64,000 nucleotides of DNA, from contig NZ_CP013910.1 in the NCBI RefSeq assembly GCF_001507665.1, positions 1,363,501 to 1,427,500 on the forward strand, given 5' to 3'. The DNA comes from Deinococcus actinosclerus (GTDB lineage Bacteria > Deinococcota > Deinococci > Deinococcales > Deinococcaceae). Positions 28,966 to 38,597 of the stretch are shown in pieces (positions within the stretch are counted from its first letter, which is position 1; each line of letters starts with the position of its first letter). A program made the translations under genes and the position numbers. The notes under the pieces are model-generated. The model saw only the letters and a list, made by a program, of their open reading frames with translations. It made no database searches and was not told where the DNA came from.

Positions 28966-30303
28966 TTGTCTTTGCCTTCCCTTCGCCGCGCGACGCGGCT
29001 TCTGACCCTCGGCGCGCTGCTGGGCCTCGCCCACGCGCAACAAGCCACCCCCGAAGAGCGCCTGCTGGCCCCACTGCAACTGCAGCTGGACGCCCCGGCG
29101 GACGTGGTGCTCAGCCGTGACAGCGGCGAGCGCGTGCTGGAACTCGTCACCTCCCGCAACACGCCGCTGCCGAACGTCGCGCGGCGCTACGGCCTGACGC
29201 CGGGCGCCGTGAAGCTGGCCTCGGCGCGCGGCGCCACCCAGGTCGTGCAGCTCAGCCTGCCCGGCCGCGTGCAGGAACGCCAGCCGCAGCGGCCCCAGTC
29301 CGTCGTCACGTACCGCGTGAGGCCCGGCGACACCATGGCCCGGGTCGCCAGCCGCTTCGGCCTCACGGTGGTCGATCTGCTGGGCGTGAACCTCGACCGC
29401 ACCAGCCTCGACCGCCTGCCGGTGGGCAGCACCCTGAACGTCCCCACCGGGGCGCGCGGGCTGCTGGTGCGGATCAAGCCGGGGCAGTCGGCCCTGTCGC
29501 TGATCGCCGGGTACGGCGCGGACCTGCTGACCACCGCGCGCGCCAACGACGTGTTGCCCACCGAGCTGGACGTGGGTGACGAGCTGCTGCTGCCCGGCAT
29601 CCGCGCCGAGGGCTTCGCGCAGCAGCTGGCCGAGAAGCGCGAGGCCGAGCGCCGCGCCGCCATCGCCGCGCAGCGTCAGGCCCAGTACGAGAAGTTCCTG
29701 ACCTGGAAGCAAGGCCGCGAGAAGGCCCGGCTGGAAGCCAAGTACGCCGCGCAGGAGCAGTACGAGAAGTTCCTGGCCTGGAAGAACAGCCCCGAGCGCA
29801 AGGCCGCCATCGCCGCGCTGGAACGCCAGCAGCAGTTCGAGGCCGCGCAGGCGGCCGCCCAGGCCCGCGCGCGGCAGACCGCGCAGCGCGCCGCCGTGGC
29901 CACCGTCAGCCTCGCGCCGGGCCGCAGCGGGCTGGTGTGGCCCATGCGCAGTTACCGCCTGACCAGCCGCTACGCCGAGCGGGACATCGCCTTCCACCAG
30001 CAGGTGTTCCACGGCGGGATCGATCTGGCTGCTCCCTACGGCACGCCGATCTACGCGGCGTCGGCAGGTCGCGTCACGCAGAGCGGCTACGGGGCGTATG
30101 GTCTGAACGTGTACACGCAGAGTGGAGACAGCACGCTGGTCTACGGCCATATGAGCCGCGCGGCCGTCACGGCCGGGCAGAACGTGGCGCAGGGGCAGCT
30201 GCTGGGGTACATCGGCTGCACCGGGATCTGCACCGGGCCGCACCTGCACTTCGAGGTGCGGCTGGGCGGGCAGACCGTGGATCCGCTGGGCCTGCTGCCA
30301 TGA
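28966..30303 (+). CDS. LysM-containing M23-family murein endopeptidase
   Basis: The exported 445-residue protein begins with a signal peptide (LLTLGALLGLAHA, cleaved near residue 24). Three LysM-like modules follow (about 42-82, 101-148 and 151-195), then a charged coiled coil containing two copies of QYEKFLxWK, and a C-terminal M23 zinc peptidase domain with HGGIDLA and HLHFEVR as metal ligands. It probably cuts peptidoglycan cross-links or activates amidases during division. The start is TTG at 28966, 8 nt after GGAG; no ATG precedes the signal. The stop overlaps the next ATG (ATGA). Confidence 0.9.
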   Translation: MSLPSLRRATRLLTLGALLGLAHAQQATPEERLLAPLQLQLDAPADVVLSRDSGERVLELVTSRNTPLPNVARRYGLTPGAVKLASARGATQVVQLSLPGRVQERQPQRPQSVVTYRVRPGDTMARVASRFGLTVVDLLGVNLDRTSLDRLPVGSTLNVPTGARGLLVRIKPGQSALSLIAGYGADLLTTARANDVLPTELDVGDELLLPGIRAEGFAQQLAEKREAERRAAIAAQRQAQYEKFLTWKQGREKARLEAKYAAQEQYEKFLAWKNSPERKAAIAALERQQQFEAAQAAAQARARQTAQRAAVATVSLAPGRSGLVWPMRSYRLTSRYAERDIAFHQQVFHGGIDLAAPYGTPIYAASAGRVTQSGYGAYGLNVYTQSGDSTLVYGHMSRAAVTAGQNVAQGQLLGYIGCTGICTGPHLHFEVRLGGQTVDPLGLLP

Positions 30304-30689
30304 CCGGCGGCGCGGTGCGCTTGCTGGTTGTGGACGACGAGGAGCAGATCCTGGAACTGCTCGATCTGACCCTGGCGATTCACGGTTACGAGGTCTGCAC
30401 GGCCAGCAGCGGCCCACGGGCGCTGGAGCTGCTGGCCCACGAGGCCATCGACGTGATCGTGATGGACGTGCTGATGGCGCCCTGGGACGGGTTCGAGACG
30501 GTGCGGCGCATGGCGGCCCAGCACGGCCCGGCGCTGCCGCCGGTGGTCTTCCTGTCCGGGCTGGCGCGGCCGGCCGTGATGCCGGAGCTGGGGCCGGACG
30601 TGGTGCAGGAGTACCTGGTCAAGCCGTTCCGCCCGTCGCAGCTGGTCGAGCGGATTGAGGAGGCCCGCCGCCGCAGGCCGTCCAGCTAG
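30300..30689 (+). CDS. Single-domain response regulator
   Basis: The 129 residues form one receiver domain. The acidic pocket is DDEE (12-15), the phosphoacceptor Asp56 in IVMDVLM, the switch Ser86 in FLSG, and the conserved Lys108 in LVKPF. There is no output domain, so it acts by protein contact or within a phosphorelay. The ATG overlaps the stop of the murein peptidase gene by ATGA, implying co-translation. No sensor kinase gene is adjacent. It may tune cell-wall or division functions, which is inference from the neighbour. Confidence 0.9.
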   Translation: MTGGAVRLLVVDDEEQILELLDLTLAIHGYEVCTASSGPRALELLAHEAIDVIVMDVLMAPWDGFETVRRMAAQHGPALPPVVFLSGLARPAVMPELGPDVVQEYLVKPFRPSQLVERIEEARRRRPSS

Positions 30690-30703
30690 CCCCACCCCCC
30701 AGA

Positions 30704-30752
30704 AACTGACCCCACCGGCTACCTGAAAGTGACCCTCCCGGTGGGGTCAGTT
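30704..30752. promoter_or_regulatory. Nested inverted and direct repeats upstream of pdxST
   Basis: AACTGACCCCACCGG (30704-30718) and CCGGTGGGGTCAGTT (30738-30752) are a perfect 15-bp inverted repeat with a 19-nt gap. Within it, TGACCCCACCGG (30707) recurs as TGACCCTCCCGG (30730), a direct repeat spaced 23 bp. The right arm ends 6 nt before the pdxS -10 box, so it covers the -35 region. This fits an operator, for example of a MocR/PdxR-type regulator that binds direct repeats. A terminator for the response-regulator operon is the alternative, though no T-run follows. Confidence 0.6.
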
Positions 30753-30758
30753 CTCGTT

Positions 30759-30764
30759 TACCCT
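30759..30764 (+). promoter_or_regulatory. -10 box of pdxST (leaderless type)
   Basis: TACCCT is followed by 6 nt and then the ATG of pdxS at 30771. Confidence 0.6.
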
Positions 30765-30770
30765 GCGGGC

Positions 30771-31661
30771 ATGACCGAAGCGACCACCGGTACCCCCGCC
30801 CTGAAGCAGGGCTTCGCTGAGATGTTCAAGGGCGGCGTCATCATGGACGTCGTCACCGCCGACCAGGCCCGCATCGCCGAGGCCGCCGGCGCGACCGCCG
30901 TCATGGCCCTCGAGCGCGTCCCCGCCGACATCCGCAAGGACGGCGGCGTGGCCCGCATGAGCGACCCCAAGATGATCAAGGAGATCATCGGCGCCGTCAG
31001 CATCCCCGTCATGGCGAAAGTCCGCATCGGGCACATCGTCGAGGCGCAGATCCTCCAGGCGCTCGGCGTAGACTTCATCGACGAGTCCGAGGTCCTGACC
31101 CCCGCCGACGACCAGTACCACATACTCAAGCACGACTTCAAGGTGCCCTTCGTGTGCGGCGCCAAGAACCTCGGCGAGGCCCTGCGCCGCGTGGGCGAGG
31201 GCGCCAGCATGATCCGCACCAAGGGTGAGGCCGGCACCGGCAACGTCATCGAGGCCGTCCGCCACGCCCGCACCGTGCTCGGCGAGATCAAGCACATTCA
31301 GGCCCGCCCGGCCGAGGAACTCATGACCGTCTCCCGCGACCTCCAGGCGCCCTACGAACTGGTCCGCTACGTGCACGAGCACGGCAAGCTGCCCGTCGTG
31401 AACTTCGCCGCCGGTGGCGTCGCCACGCCCGCCGACGCCGCCCTGATGATGCTGCTGGGCCTCGACGGCGTGTTCGTCGGCAGCGGCATCTTCAAGAGCG
31501 ACAACCCCGAGCGCCGCGCGCAGGCCATCGTGAAGGCCGTCACGCACTTCCAGAACGCCGACGTGCTCGCCGAGATCAGCGAGGACCTGGGCGCGCCCAT
31601 GACCGGCATCAACATCGACGACCTGATTCCCGCCGAGCGCCTCGCCGCGCGCGGCTGGTAA
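30771..31661 (+). CDS. pdxS: Pyridoxal 5'-phosphate synthase, lyase subunit
   Basis: PdxS makes pyridoxal 5'-phosphate from ribose 5-phosphate, glyceraldehyde 3-phosphate and ammonia. The 296-residue (beta/alpha)8 subunit has [17 protein letters not shown], the Schiff-base Lys in [25 protein letters not shown], the phosphate loop GEAGTGNV and the second Lys in RIVKAV-like context near the C-terminus. The ATG at 30771 follows its leaderless -10 box; an upstream in-frame ATG would lie inside the promoter repeats. pdxT follows 2 nt after the stop. Confidence 0.97.
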   Translation: MTEATTGTPALKQGFAEMFKGGVIMDVVTADQARIAEAAGATAVMALERVPADIRKDGGVARMSDPKMIKEIIGAVSIPVMAKVRIGHIVEAQILQALGVDFIDESEVLTPADDQYHILKHDFKVPFVCGAKNLGEALRRVGEGASMIRTKGEAGTGNVIEAVRHARTVLGEIKHIQARPAEELMTVSRDLQAPYELVRYVHEHGKLPVVNFAAGGVATPADAALMMLLGLDGVFVGSGIFKSDNPERRAQAIVKAVTHFQNADVLAEISEDLGAPMTGINIDDLIPAERLAARGW

Positions 31662-31663
31662 AC

Positions 31664-32254
31664 ATGGCCCGCATCGGCGTGCTGGCCCTCCAGGGCGCGT
31701 TCCGCGAGCACCGCGCCGCCCTGGACCGCCTGGGCGCCCAGGTGACCGAGGTGCGCCTCGCCGCGGACCTGGACGGCCTGCACGGCCTGATCCTGCCCGG
31801 CGGGGAGAGCACCACCATGGCCCGCCTGATGAGCGAGTACGCGCTGTGGGAGCCCCTGCGGGCCTTCCACGCGCGCGGCGGGCAGCTGTGGGGCACCTGC
31901 GCGGGCGCGATCCTGCTGTCCCGTGAGGTGCAGGGCGCCCCACCGCAGTTCGGGCGGCAGGACAGCCTGGGCCTGCTGGACGTGACCGTGCAGCGCAACG
32001 CCTTCGGCCGCCAGATCGACTCGTTCACGACCGGGCTGGACGTGCGCGGCCTGACTGGCGCGTTCCCCGCCGTGTTCATCCGCGCGCCCGCCTTCGCCCG
32101 CGTCGGTGAGGGCGTGGAGGTCCTCGCCGAATACGACGGGCAGGCCGTCGCGGTGCGGCAGGGCCGCGTGCTCGCCACGGCGTTCCACCCGGAACTCACC
32201 GGCGACGACCGCCTGCACGACCTGTTCCTCCAGGGCTGCCTCACCCCCGCCTGA
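31664..32254 (+). CDS. pdxT: Pyridoxal 5'-phosphate synthase, glutaminase subunit
   Basis: PdxT is a class I glutamine amidotransferase that feeds ammonia to PdxS in a 12:12 complex. The 196 residues contain LPGGESTTMARLM, the nucleophile in LWGTCAGAILL, and the His-Glu pair in ATAFHPELTGD. Length is normal. The gene follows pdxS with a 2-nt gap, as in many Gram-positive bacteria and Deinococcus, and a strong terminator ends the operon. Confidence 0.97.
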   Translation: MARIGVLALQGAFREHRAALDRLGAQVTEVRLAADLDGLHGLILPGGESTTMARLMSEYALWEPLRAFHARGGQLWGTCAGAILLSREVQGAPPQFGRQDSLGLLDVTVQRNAFGRQIDSFTTGLDVRGLTGAFPAVFIRAPAFARVGEGVEVLAEYDGQAVAVRQGRVLATAFHPELTGDDRLHDLFLQGCLTPA

Positions 32255-32268
32255 CCGCAGACACAACA

Positions 32269-32302
32269 GGCCGCCACCTCCGACTGGGGTGGCGGCCTTT
32301 CT
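32269..32302 (+). terminator. Intrinsic terminator of pdxST
   Basis: GGCCGCCACC and GGTGGCGGCC pair perfectly over 10 bp with a 9-nt loop, followed by TTTCT. Confidence 0.85.
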
Positions 32303-32309
32303 GTGGTCG

Positions 32310-33689
<1,380 letters not shown>

Positions 33690-33695
33690 CTGCGC

Positions 33696-33701
33696 AGCGT
33701 A
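33696..33701 (-). promoter_or_regulatory. -10 box of the MFS exporter (leaderless type)
   Basis: TACGCT is followed by 6 nt and then the GTG at 33689, which decides the start codon. Confidence 0.55.
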
Positions 33702-33733
33702 CTCCTGTGAAGGCCCCGTCAAGGGTGGAGCTG

Positions 33734-33754
33734 GATTCACACGATCTGAATCGT
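33734..33754. promoter_or_regulatory. Overlapping inverted repeats between divergent genes
   Basis: GATTCA (33734-33739) and TGAATC (33747-33752) are inverted around 7 nt. ACGAT and ATCGT (33741-33745, 33750-33754) form a second repeat within it. The repeats end directly against the -10 box TACAGT of the aldo/keto reductase and lie about 35 bp upstream of the exporter -10, so a regulator bound here could affect both genes. No regulator gene is adjacent. Confidence 0.55.
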
Positions 33755-33760
33755 TACAGT
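33755..33760 (+). promoter_or_regulatory. -10 box of the aldo/keto reductase
   Basis: TACAGT is followed by 6 nt and then the ATG at 33767. Confidence 0.65.
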
Positions 33761-33766
33761 CTGCTC

Positions 33767-34747
33767 ATGAGCATGCATCAGCGTCCGCTGGGCCGCACCG
33801 GCCTGAACGTCACCGAGATCGGCTACGGCGCCTGGGGCATCGGCGCGGACATGTGGAAGGGCGCGCAGGACGACCACAGCCTGGACGCCCTGCGCCGCTA
33901 CGTCGAACTGGGCGGCAACTTCATCGATACCGCCATGGGCTACGGCAGCGGCCACAGCGAACGCCTCGTGGGGCAGGTCGCGCGCGAGCACCCCGGTACG
34001 CTCGTCGCCACGAAGATCAGCCCGAAGAACATGGAGTGGCCCGCCACGCCCGGCACCACCGCCGACGAGGCCTTCCCGGGCCAGTACATCACCGACATGA
34101 CCCGCGCCAGCCTGGAGCGCCTGGGCCTGCCGACCATCGACGTGCAGCAGCTGCACGTCTGGAACGACAGCTGGCTGGGCCAGGGCGACTGGCAGGACGC
34201 CGTCGCGCAGCTCAAGCGCGACGGGCTGATCCGCGCGTTCGGCATCAGCGTCAACGACCACCAGCCGGACAACGCCGTCAGGGCCGTCGAGGCGGGCGCC
34301 GTGGACTCCGTGCAGGTCATCTACAACGTGTTCGACCAGTCCCCACAGGACCGCCTGCTCGACGCCTGCCGCGAGCACGGCGTGGGCGTCATCGTGCGCG
34401 TGGCGCTCGACGAGGGAAGCCTGACCGGCACCCTCACCCAGGACTCCACCTTCCCCGAGGGCGACTGGCGCAACGGCTACTTCGGCGGCGACCGCCTGAG
34501 CCAGCTGCAACCCCGCCTGCGCGCCATCGAACAGGACCTCGGCATCCACACCGACCAGCTCGCCGAGACCAGCCTGCGCTTCGTGCTGTCGCACCCCGCC
34601 GTGTCCACCGTGATCGTCGGGATGCGCTCGGTGCGCAACGTGGAACGCAACGCCGCGCTGGCCGACGGGCGCGGCCTGCCGCAGGATCAGGTGGAGCGCC
34701 TGCGCGCGCACCGCTGGGACCGCAACTGGTACCAGAGCGCCGAGTGA
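33767..34747 (+). CDS. Aldo/keto reductase
   Basis: The 326-residue NADPH-dependent reductase has a TIM barrel with [21 protein letters not shown] (Asp and the catalytic Tyr near 52-57), the Lys in VATKISPKN, the His in [10 protein letters not shown], and the C-terminal coenzyme loop [18 protein letters not shown]. The family reduces aldehydes and ketones; the natural substrate is unknown. The start at 33767 is set by the leaderless -10 box. It is divergent from an MFS exporter and ends at a strong hairpin. Confidence 0.9.
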   Translation: MSMHQRPLGRTGLNVTEIGYGAWGIGADMWKGAQDDHSLDALRRYVELGGNFIDTAMGYGSGHSERLVGQVAREHPGTLVATKISPKNMEWPATPGTTADEAFPGQYITDMTRASLERLGLPTIDVQQLHVWNDSWLGQGDWQDAVAQLKRDGLIRAFGISVNDHQPDNAVRAVEAGAVDSVQVIYNVFDQSPQDRLLDACREHGVGVIVRVALDEGSLTGTLTQDSTFPEGDWRNGYFGGDRLSQLQPRLRAIEQDLGIHTDQLAETSLRFVLSHPAVSTVIVGMRSVRNVERNAALADGRGLPQDQVERLRAHRWDRNWYQSAE

Positions 34748-34798
34748 ACACCGGCGAAGGGGCCGCCGGTATGGGTTCGGCGGCCCCTTCGCCGGTGT
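34748..34798. terminator. Bidirectional terminator hairpin
   Basis: A perfect 20-bp inverted repeat (34748-34767 and 34779-34798) with an 11-nt loop sits between the convergent aldo/keto reductase and response regulator genes. No long T-run follows on either strand. Confidence 0.8.
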
Positions 34799-34802
34799 CT
34801 CC

Positions 34803-35243
34803 TCAGCTGGCCCGCGGCGGCAGGCGCACGATGGTCAGCATGTACCGGCCGAGCGCCTGGATCGCCTCGTAGAACTTGCCGAACTCGACGGGTTTCACGA
34901 CGTAACTGGCGGCGTAGGCCTGATACGAGCGCAGGATGTCCTCCTCGGCGCGGCTGGTGGTCAGCATGATCACCGGAATGGTCATCAGCTGCGGATCCTG
35001 CTTGACCTCGCGCAGCACCTCCAGGCCGTTCATGCGCGGCATGTTGATGTCGAGCAGGATCACGTCCGGGCGGGGCTGCGCCGGGTCGCGCAGAAAGTCC
35101 AGCGCCTCAACGCCGTCGCGCGCCACGTGCAGGTGGGTGTGGATCCCGGCTTCCTGGAAGGCCTCCTGGGTCAGGATGATGTCGGCCTCACTGTCCTCGA
35201 CCAGCAGCAGGTGGATGGGTATAGGCGTGTGGGTCTGGGTCAT
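34803..35243 (-). CDS. Rcp1-type single-domain response regulator
   Basis: The 146 residues form one receiver domain with the acidic pair ED (16-17), phosphoacceptor Asp65 in LLDINMP, Thr95 and Lys117 in YVVKPVEF. The slightly long C-terminal helix and the LLVEDSEADIILTQEAF opening are typical of Rcp1-like regulators, which often pair with phytochrome or hybrid histidine kinases. No kinase lies in this window. The ATG at 35243 is chosen for GGAGG 7 nt upstream. Confidence 0.9.
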   Translation of the reverse strand: MTQTHTPIPIHLLLVEDSEADIILTQEAFQEAGIHTHLHVARDGVEALDFLRDPAQPRPDVILLDINMPRMNGLEVLREVKQDPQLMTIPVIMLTTSRAEEDILRSYQAYAASYVVKPVEFGKFYEAIQALGRYMLTIVRLPPRAS

Positions 35244-35414
35244 GACGGTGCCTCCGGCCCCCGCGGGGCCACTGCTGCCCAGTCTGGCAGGCCCGCATGG
35301 TCCGGCCGTGCAGCGCGCGTTTACGGCCCCCGCACGCTTCCTTATGGCTCCCTTGACCTGAGCCGGGCCGCTGACCGGCCGCCTGACCGGGCGCAGGGAG
35401 CCGGCGCCCTGCAC

Positions 35415-35420
35415 TAGTCT
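35415..35420 (+). promoter_or_regulatory. -10 box of the DinB-like gene
   Basis: TAGTCT is followed by 6 nt and then the ATG at 35427. Confidence 0.6.
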
Positions 35421-35426
35421 GGCGGC

Positions 35427-35852
35427 ATGAACGTCCTGCAATACGCTCTGGCGGGTGGCGCGGCCTTCCGCTCGCCCGGTGACCTGCTGGGCGGCCTGAC
35501 GCTGGCGGAGGCCACCCGCGCCGCGCCGGGAGTGCCGTACACGCTCGCGGAGCTCCTCGCGCACCTTCAGGTCACGCAGCGGGCCAGCCTGGATCTCGCG
35601 TCGGGCCGCACCGACCGCTGGCCCGATGGACTGGATGTCTGGCCCGGTGCCCCTGCCAGTGACGCCGAACTGGTCGCCCTGCTGGCCGACCTCCAGACCG
35701 GGCTGGCCGAGGCGCAGGCGCTGGCCGCCGGTCCCAGCAGCCGCGCCCGGGACGTCCTGACCGATCTGGCGGCGCACAGCGCATATCACTGGGGGCAGGT
35801 GGCGCTGATCCGCCGCCTGCACGGCACGCTGCCCGCGCCGGAGCGCGCGTGA
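35427..35852 (+). CDS. DinB-like four-helix protein
   Basis: The 141 residues look like a short DinB/YfiT-superfamily bundle: an early His-containing segment (LAELLAHLQVTQRASLDLA) and a C-terminal HSAYHWGQVALIRRLHG, whose two His residues resemble metal ligands. Deinococcus has many DinB relatives, some acting as thiol S-transferases; the role here is unknown. The stop overlaps the GTG of the next gene (GTGA), and the start follows a leaderless-type -10 box. Confidence 0.78.
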   Translation: MNVLQYALAGGAAFRSPGDLLGGLTLAEATRAAPGVPYTLAELLAHLQVTQRASLDLASGRTDRWPDGLDVWPGAPASDAELVALLADLQTGLAEAQALAAGPSSRARDVLTDLAAHSAYHWGQVALIRRLHGTLPAPERA

Positions 35853-36403
35853 CGGTCATCGTCGGGTCCCTGAATCCCGGCAAGGTGCAGCCCGTCCAGG
35901 AGGTGTTCGCCGCCCTGTGGCCGGACCTGGCGGTGCGTGGCGCGGCGGTGCCCAGCGGCGTGCGCGACCAGCCGCTCGGGGTGGGGGAGACCCGCCGGGG
36001 CGCCCTGAACCGCGCTCGGCGCGCCGCCCGCCTGCCCGGCGCGACCTGGGGCGTGGGCCTGGAGGGCGGCGTGCGGGTCGAGCGGGGACAGGGCTGGCTG
36101 TTCGGCGTGGTGGCCGCCGCGCGCGCCGGGGACGGCCTGCTCCTGAGCGCCCGCACCGCCGAGCTGCCCGTGCCCCCGGCCGTCCTGCCGCGCGTGCTGG
36201 CCGGCGAGGAACTGGGCGGCGTGATGGACGAGCTGCTGGGCACCCACGACCTGAAACGCGGGGCGGGCACGGTGGGGGCCCTGACCGGCGGACTGGTGAC
36301 CCGGCCGGGCGTGTGGGCGCAGGCGCTCGCGCTGGCCCTGGCGCCGGCGCGGCATCCCGAGCTGTACCCGCCGGCTCTGCCGGTGCGAACGAACGTGCGT
36401 TAG
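35849..36403 (+). CDS. Inosine/xanthosine triphosphatase-like (DUF84/YjjX) protein
   Basis: The 184 residues begin VIVGSLNPGKVQPVQEVF and contain GVRDQPLGVGETRRGALNRARRA and GVGLEGGVR, the hallmarks of the YjjX/DUF84 family. These hydrolyse ITP and XTP and so keep damaged purines out of nucleic acids; a house-cleaning role fits an organism with strong oxidation tolerance, but that is inference. It is encoded with the DinB-like gene through a GTGA overlap. Confidence 0.88.
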   Translation: MTVIVGSLNPGKVQPVQEVFAALWPDLAVRGAAVPSGVRDQPLGVGETRRGALNRARRAARLPGATWGVGLEGGVRVERGQGWLFGVVAAARAGDGLLLSARTAELPVPPAVLPRVLAGEELGGVMDELLGTHDLKRGAGTVGALTGGLVTRPGVWAQALALALAPARHPELYPPALPVRTNVR

Positions 36404-36414
36404 GCGTGGTCTGG

Positions 36415-36420
36415 TAGGCT
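36415..36420 (+). promoter_or_regulatory. -10 box of the metallohydrolase gene
   Basis: TAGGCT is followed by 7 nt and then the GTG at 36428. It supports a non-ATG leaderless start. Confidence 0.55.
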
Positions 36421-36427
36421 CGGGCGC

Positions 36428-37279
36428 GTGAGCACCTGGATCCAGTCCCGCCAGATCGGCCCCGCTGCCGTCCACTCCCTGACCGACGGCCAGTTCCGCC
36501 TGGACGGCGGCGCGATGTTCGGCAGCGTGCCCCGCGTCCTGTGGGAACGCGCCACGACCCCCGACGAACTGAACCGCATCCGGCTGCGCATCAACCCCCT
36601 GCTGATCCAGCTCGGCGGCGAGAACATCCTCGTCGAGACCGGCATGTGGGACCAGGGCGGCGAGAAATTCGAGGCCATGTACGCCCTGGACCGCGACGAG
36701 ACCGTGTTCCGGGGTCTGGACGCCCTGGGCCTGAGCCCCGGGGACATCCACCTCGTGATCAACACGCACCTGCACTTCGACCACGCCGGCCGCAACGTCA
36801 CCACGCTCGGCGACCCCACCTTCCCGAACGCCCGCTACGTCGTGCAGAAACAGGAACTCCACGACGCCCGCCACACCCACGAACGCAGCCGCGCCAGCTA
36901 CCTCCCCGCGTACATCGACCCCATCGAGCACGCGGGCCTGTTCGAAGTCGTGGACGGCGAACACGAACTGCGCCCCGGCCTGAGCGTCCTGCCGCTGCCC
37001 GGTCACAACCTCGGCCAGCAGGGCGTCGTGCTGCGCCAGGACGGACAGACCCTGGTGTACGTCGCCGACCTGATTCCCACCCTGGCCCACGCGCCCACCG
37101 CGTACATCATGGGTTACGACCTCTACCCCGTCACCACCCTGGAAACCCGCAAACGGTACCTGGGCCAGTGGTTTGAGGAGGGCGCCATCATCTGCACCCC
37201 CCACGACCCCGACACCGCCTTCGCGCAGCTGCACCCGAACCCGAAAGGCGGCTTCACCCTGAGCGCCGCGCAGCCCTGA
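36428..37279 (+). CDS. Metallo-beta-lactamase-fold hydrolase (AHL-lactonase-like)
   Basis: The 283-residue protein carries the dinuclear zinc motif NTHLHFDHAG (about 112-121), GHNLGQQGVV with a third His and VADLIPT with the bridging Asp. The order and spacing resemble the group with quorum-quenching lactonases and related hydrolases; the substrate is not shown. The GTG at 36428 follows a TAGGCT box at 7 nt and is the only reasonable start before the conserved N-terminal strand. Confidence 0.88.
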   Translation: MSTWIQSRQIGPAAVHSLTDGQFRLDGGAMFGSVPRVLWERATTPDELNRIRLRINPLLIQLGGENILVETGMWDQGGEKFEAMYALDRDETVFRGLDALGLSPGDIHLVINTHLHFDHAGRNVTTLGDPTFPNARYVVQKQELHDARHTHERSRASYLPAYIDPIEHAGLFEVVDGEHELRPGLSVLPLPGHNLGQQGVVLRQDGQTLVYVADLIPTLAHAPTAYIMGYDLYPVTTLETRKRYLGQWFEEGAIICTPHDPDTAFAQLHPNPKGGFTLSAAQP

Positions 37280-37303
37280 GCGCCCCCGCCAGCCCGGCCG
37301 CGC

Positions 37304-37309
37304 TACCCT
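37304..37309 (+). promoter_or_regulatory. -10 box of the interrupted secreted-protein gene
   Basis: TACCCT is followed by 8 nt and then the ATG at 37318. Confidence 0.5.
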
Positions 37310-37317
37310 GGCCATCC

Positions 37318-37865
37318 ATGCGTGCTCTCCTGCCCCTCTGGCTGCTCCTGTGCGCCCTGCCTCCCGTCCAGGCGGCCGGGCTCGACCCCCACTACTATCC
37401 CCACCGCCCCGGCACCCGCTGGACGTACACCAGCGGCGAAACCCAGCTCGTCGGGGCGCCCGTCACCCACCGGGGGGTGGGCGTCGTGCCGGTCAGCCAC
37501 CAGTACGGCGGCACCACCTTCAGCCAGGATCTGCTCGAATACCGCGCCGACGGCAGCGTCTGGCTGCGCGGCGTCAACGCCGCCGGGCGCCTCAGCTGGT
37601 ACACCCCGCCGCTGCTGGTCTATCCCGCCGGGCCGCTCAGAACGGGCCAGACGTGGCAGTCCGCCAGCGGGGGCCTGAGCATGACCGTCCGCGTGACCGG
37701 CACGGCCCCCCTCAAACTCCCGGCCGGGAACTTCAACACCCTGATCCTGCGCAGCGAGACGGTCACGGGGGGAACACCAGCGTGCAGCTCTCGTATTTCG
37801 TGCCGGCCCTGGGCATCGTGCGCTACGAGACGGCCGACGGCAGCCGCATCGACCTGCGCCGCTAG
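37318..37865 (+). pseudogene. Secreted protein of unknown function, split by a one-base frameshift
   Basis: A signal peptide (LLPLWLLLCALPPVQA) is followed by a beta-rich domain (YYPHRPGTRWTYTSGET, AGPLRTGQTWQS, LPAGNFNTLILR). The frame shifts at the G6 run 37767-37772: one added G gives TGGNTSVQLSYFVPALGIV and ends at TAG 37863-37865, 3 nt before the convergent glycosyltransferase stop. The unshifted frame instead runs into the antisense of that gene. The corrected protein has about 181 residues. The rebuilt C-terminus reads like the amphipathic end of such domains, so the gene is probably intact. Confidence 0.6.
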
Positions 37866-37868
37866 GCC

Positions 37869-38519
37869 TCAGGCGCCGTTCTTGCGGCGGCGGGCCCGGT
37901 AGGTCAGCAGCGAGACGTACATCTTCGTGCGGGCCTTCGCGCCGCCCCAGAAGCCCCGCTTCTTCTCCTTGACCACCTGCGCCACGTTCGGCAGCTCCAC
38001 GTACGCCCAGCGCGCCCCGGTCGCCTTCAGGTGCCGCGTGATCGCCGGTTCCGGCCAGCGCTCGGCCGCCAGATCCGGCACGGCCAGCAGCCACTCGCGG
38101 CGGCAGGACCGCTGCCCGCTCAGGTGCGGCGTGAGCTTGTTGCCCCAGTCGGTCACGAAACCGCCCCCCTCGAACACCCCGATGCTCATGTCCAGCTCGC
38201 CGCGCAGCACTGGGTCGCTCAGCATGCGCAGATGCTCGGCGCTCAGGCCCGTCAGGTCGGCGTCCAGCAGCACCACCACCTCCGCGTGGGTGGCCAGCAG
38301 CGCCGCGTGCAGCGCCCCGCCCTTGCCCACGTTCTGCGGCAGGTCCACGACGACGGCGCCCGCCTCGCGCGCCACGCGCGCCGTGTCGTCCACGCTGCCG
38401 TCCGAGGCCACGACCACCTCCGCCGTGAAGGTTCGCGCCACGCGTACCACCTCGGCGACGGTGTCCTCCTCATTGAAGGCCGCAATCACAACCGCAGGAG
38501 AAGACGCACTGACCGACAT
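37869..38519 (-). CDS. Family 2 glycosyltransferase
   Basis: The 216-residue GT-A domain has VVIAAFNEEDTVAEVV at the start, ASDGSVDDT, the metal-binding LLDADLTGL (DxD) and a C-terminal basic stretch (VVKEKKRGFWGGAKARTKMY). It resembles short soluble transferases such as the glucosyl-3-phosphoglycerate synthase or dolichyl-phosphate mannose synthase groups; the acceptor is unknown. The ATG at 38519 follows TAGCAT at 7 nt. Convergent with the interrupted secreted-protein gene. Confidence 0.88.
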   Translation of the reverse strand: MSVSASSPAVVIAAFNEEDTVAEVVRVARTFTAEVVVASDGSVDDTARVAREAGAVVVDLPQNVGKGGALHAALLATHAEVVVLLDADLTGLSAEHLRMLSDPVLRGELDMSIGVFEGGGFVTDWGNKLTPHLSGQRSCRREWLLAVPDLAAERWPEPAITRHLKATGARWAYVELPNVAQVVKEKKRGFWGGAKARTKMYVSLLTYRARRRKNGA

Positions 38520-38526
38520 GCCGCCC

Positions 38527-38532
38527 ATGCTA
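38527..38532 (-). promoter_or_regulatory. -10 box of the glycosyltransferase
   Basis: TAGCAT is followed by 7 nt and then the ATG at 38519. Confidence 0.6.
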
Positions 38533-38597
38533 CCTGCCCGCGCCCCTCCCACCAACTATCCAGGGCGCGGCGCCCCCTCGCCGGCCGGGGCGCGCCG

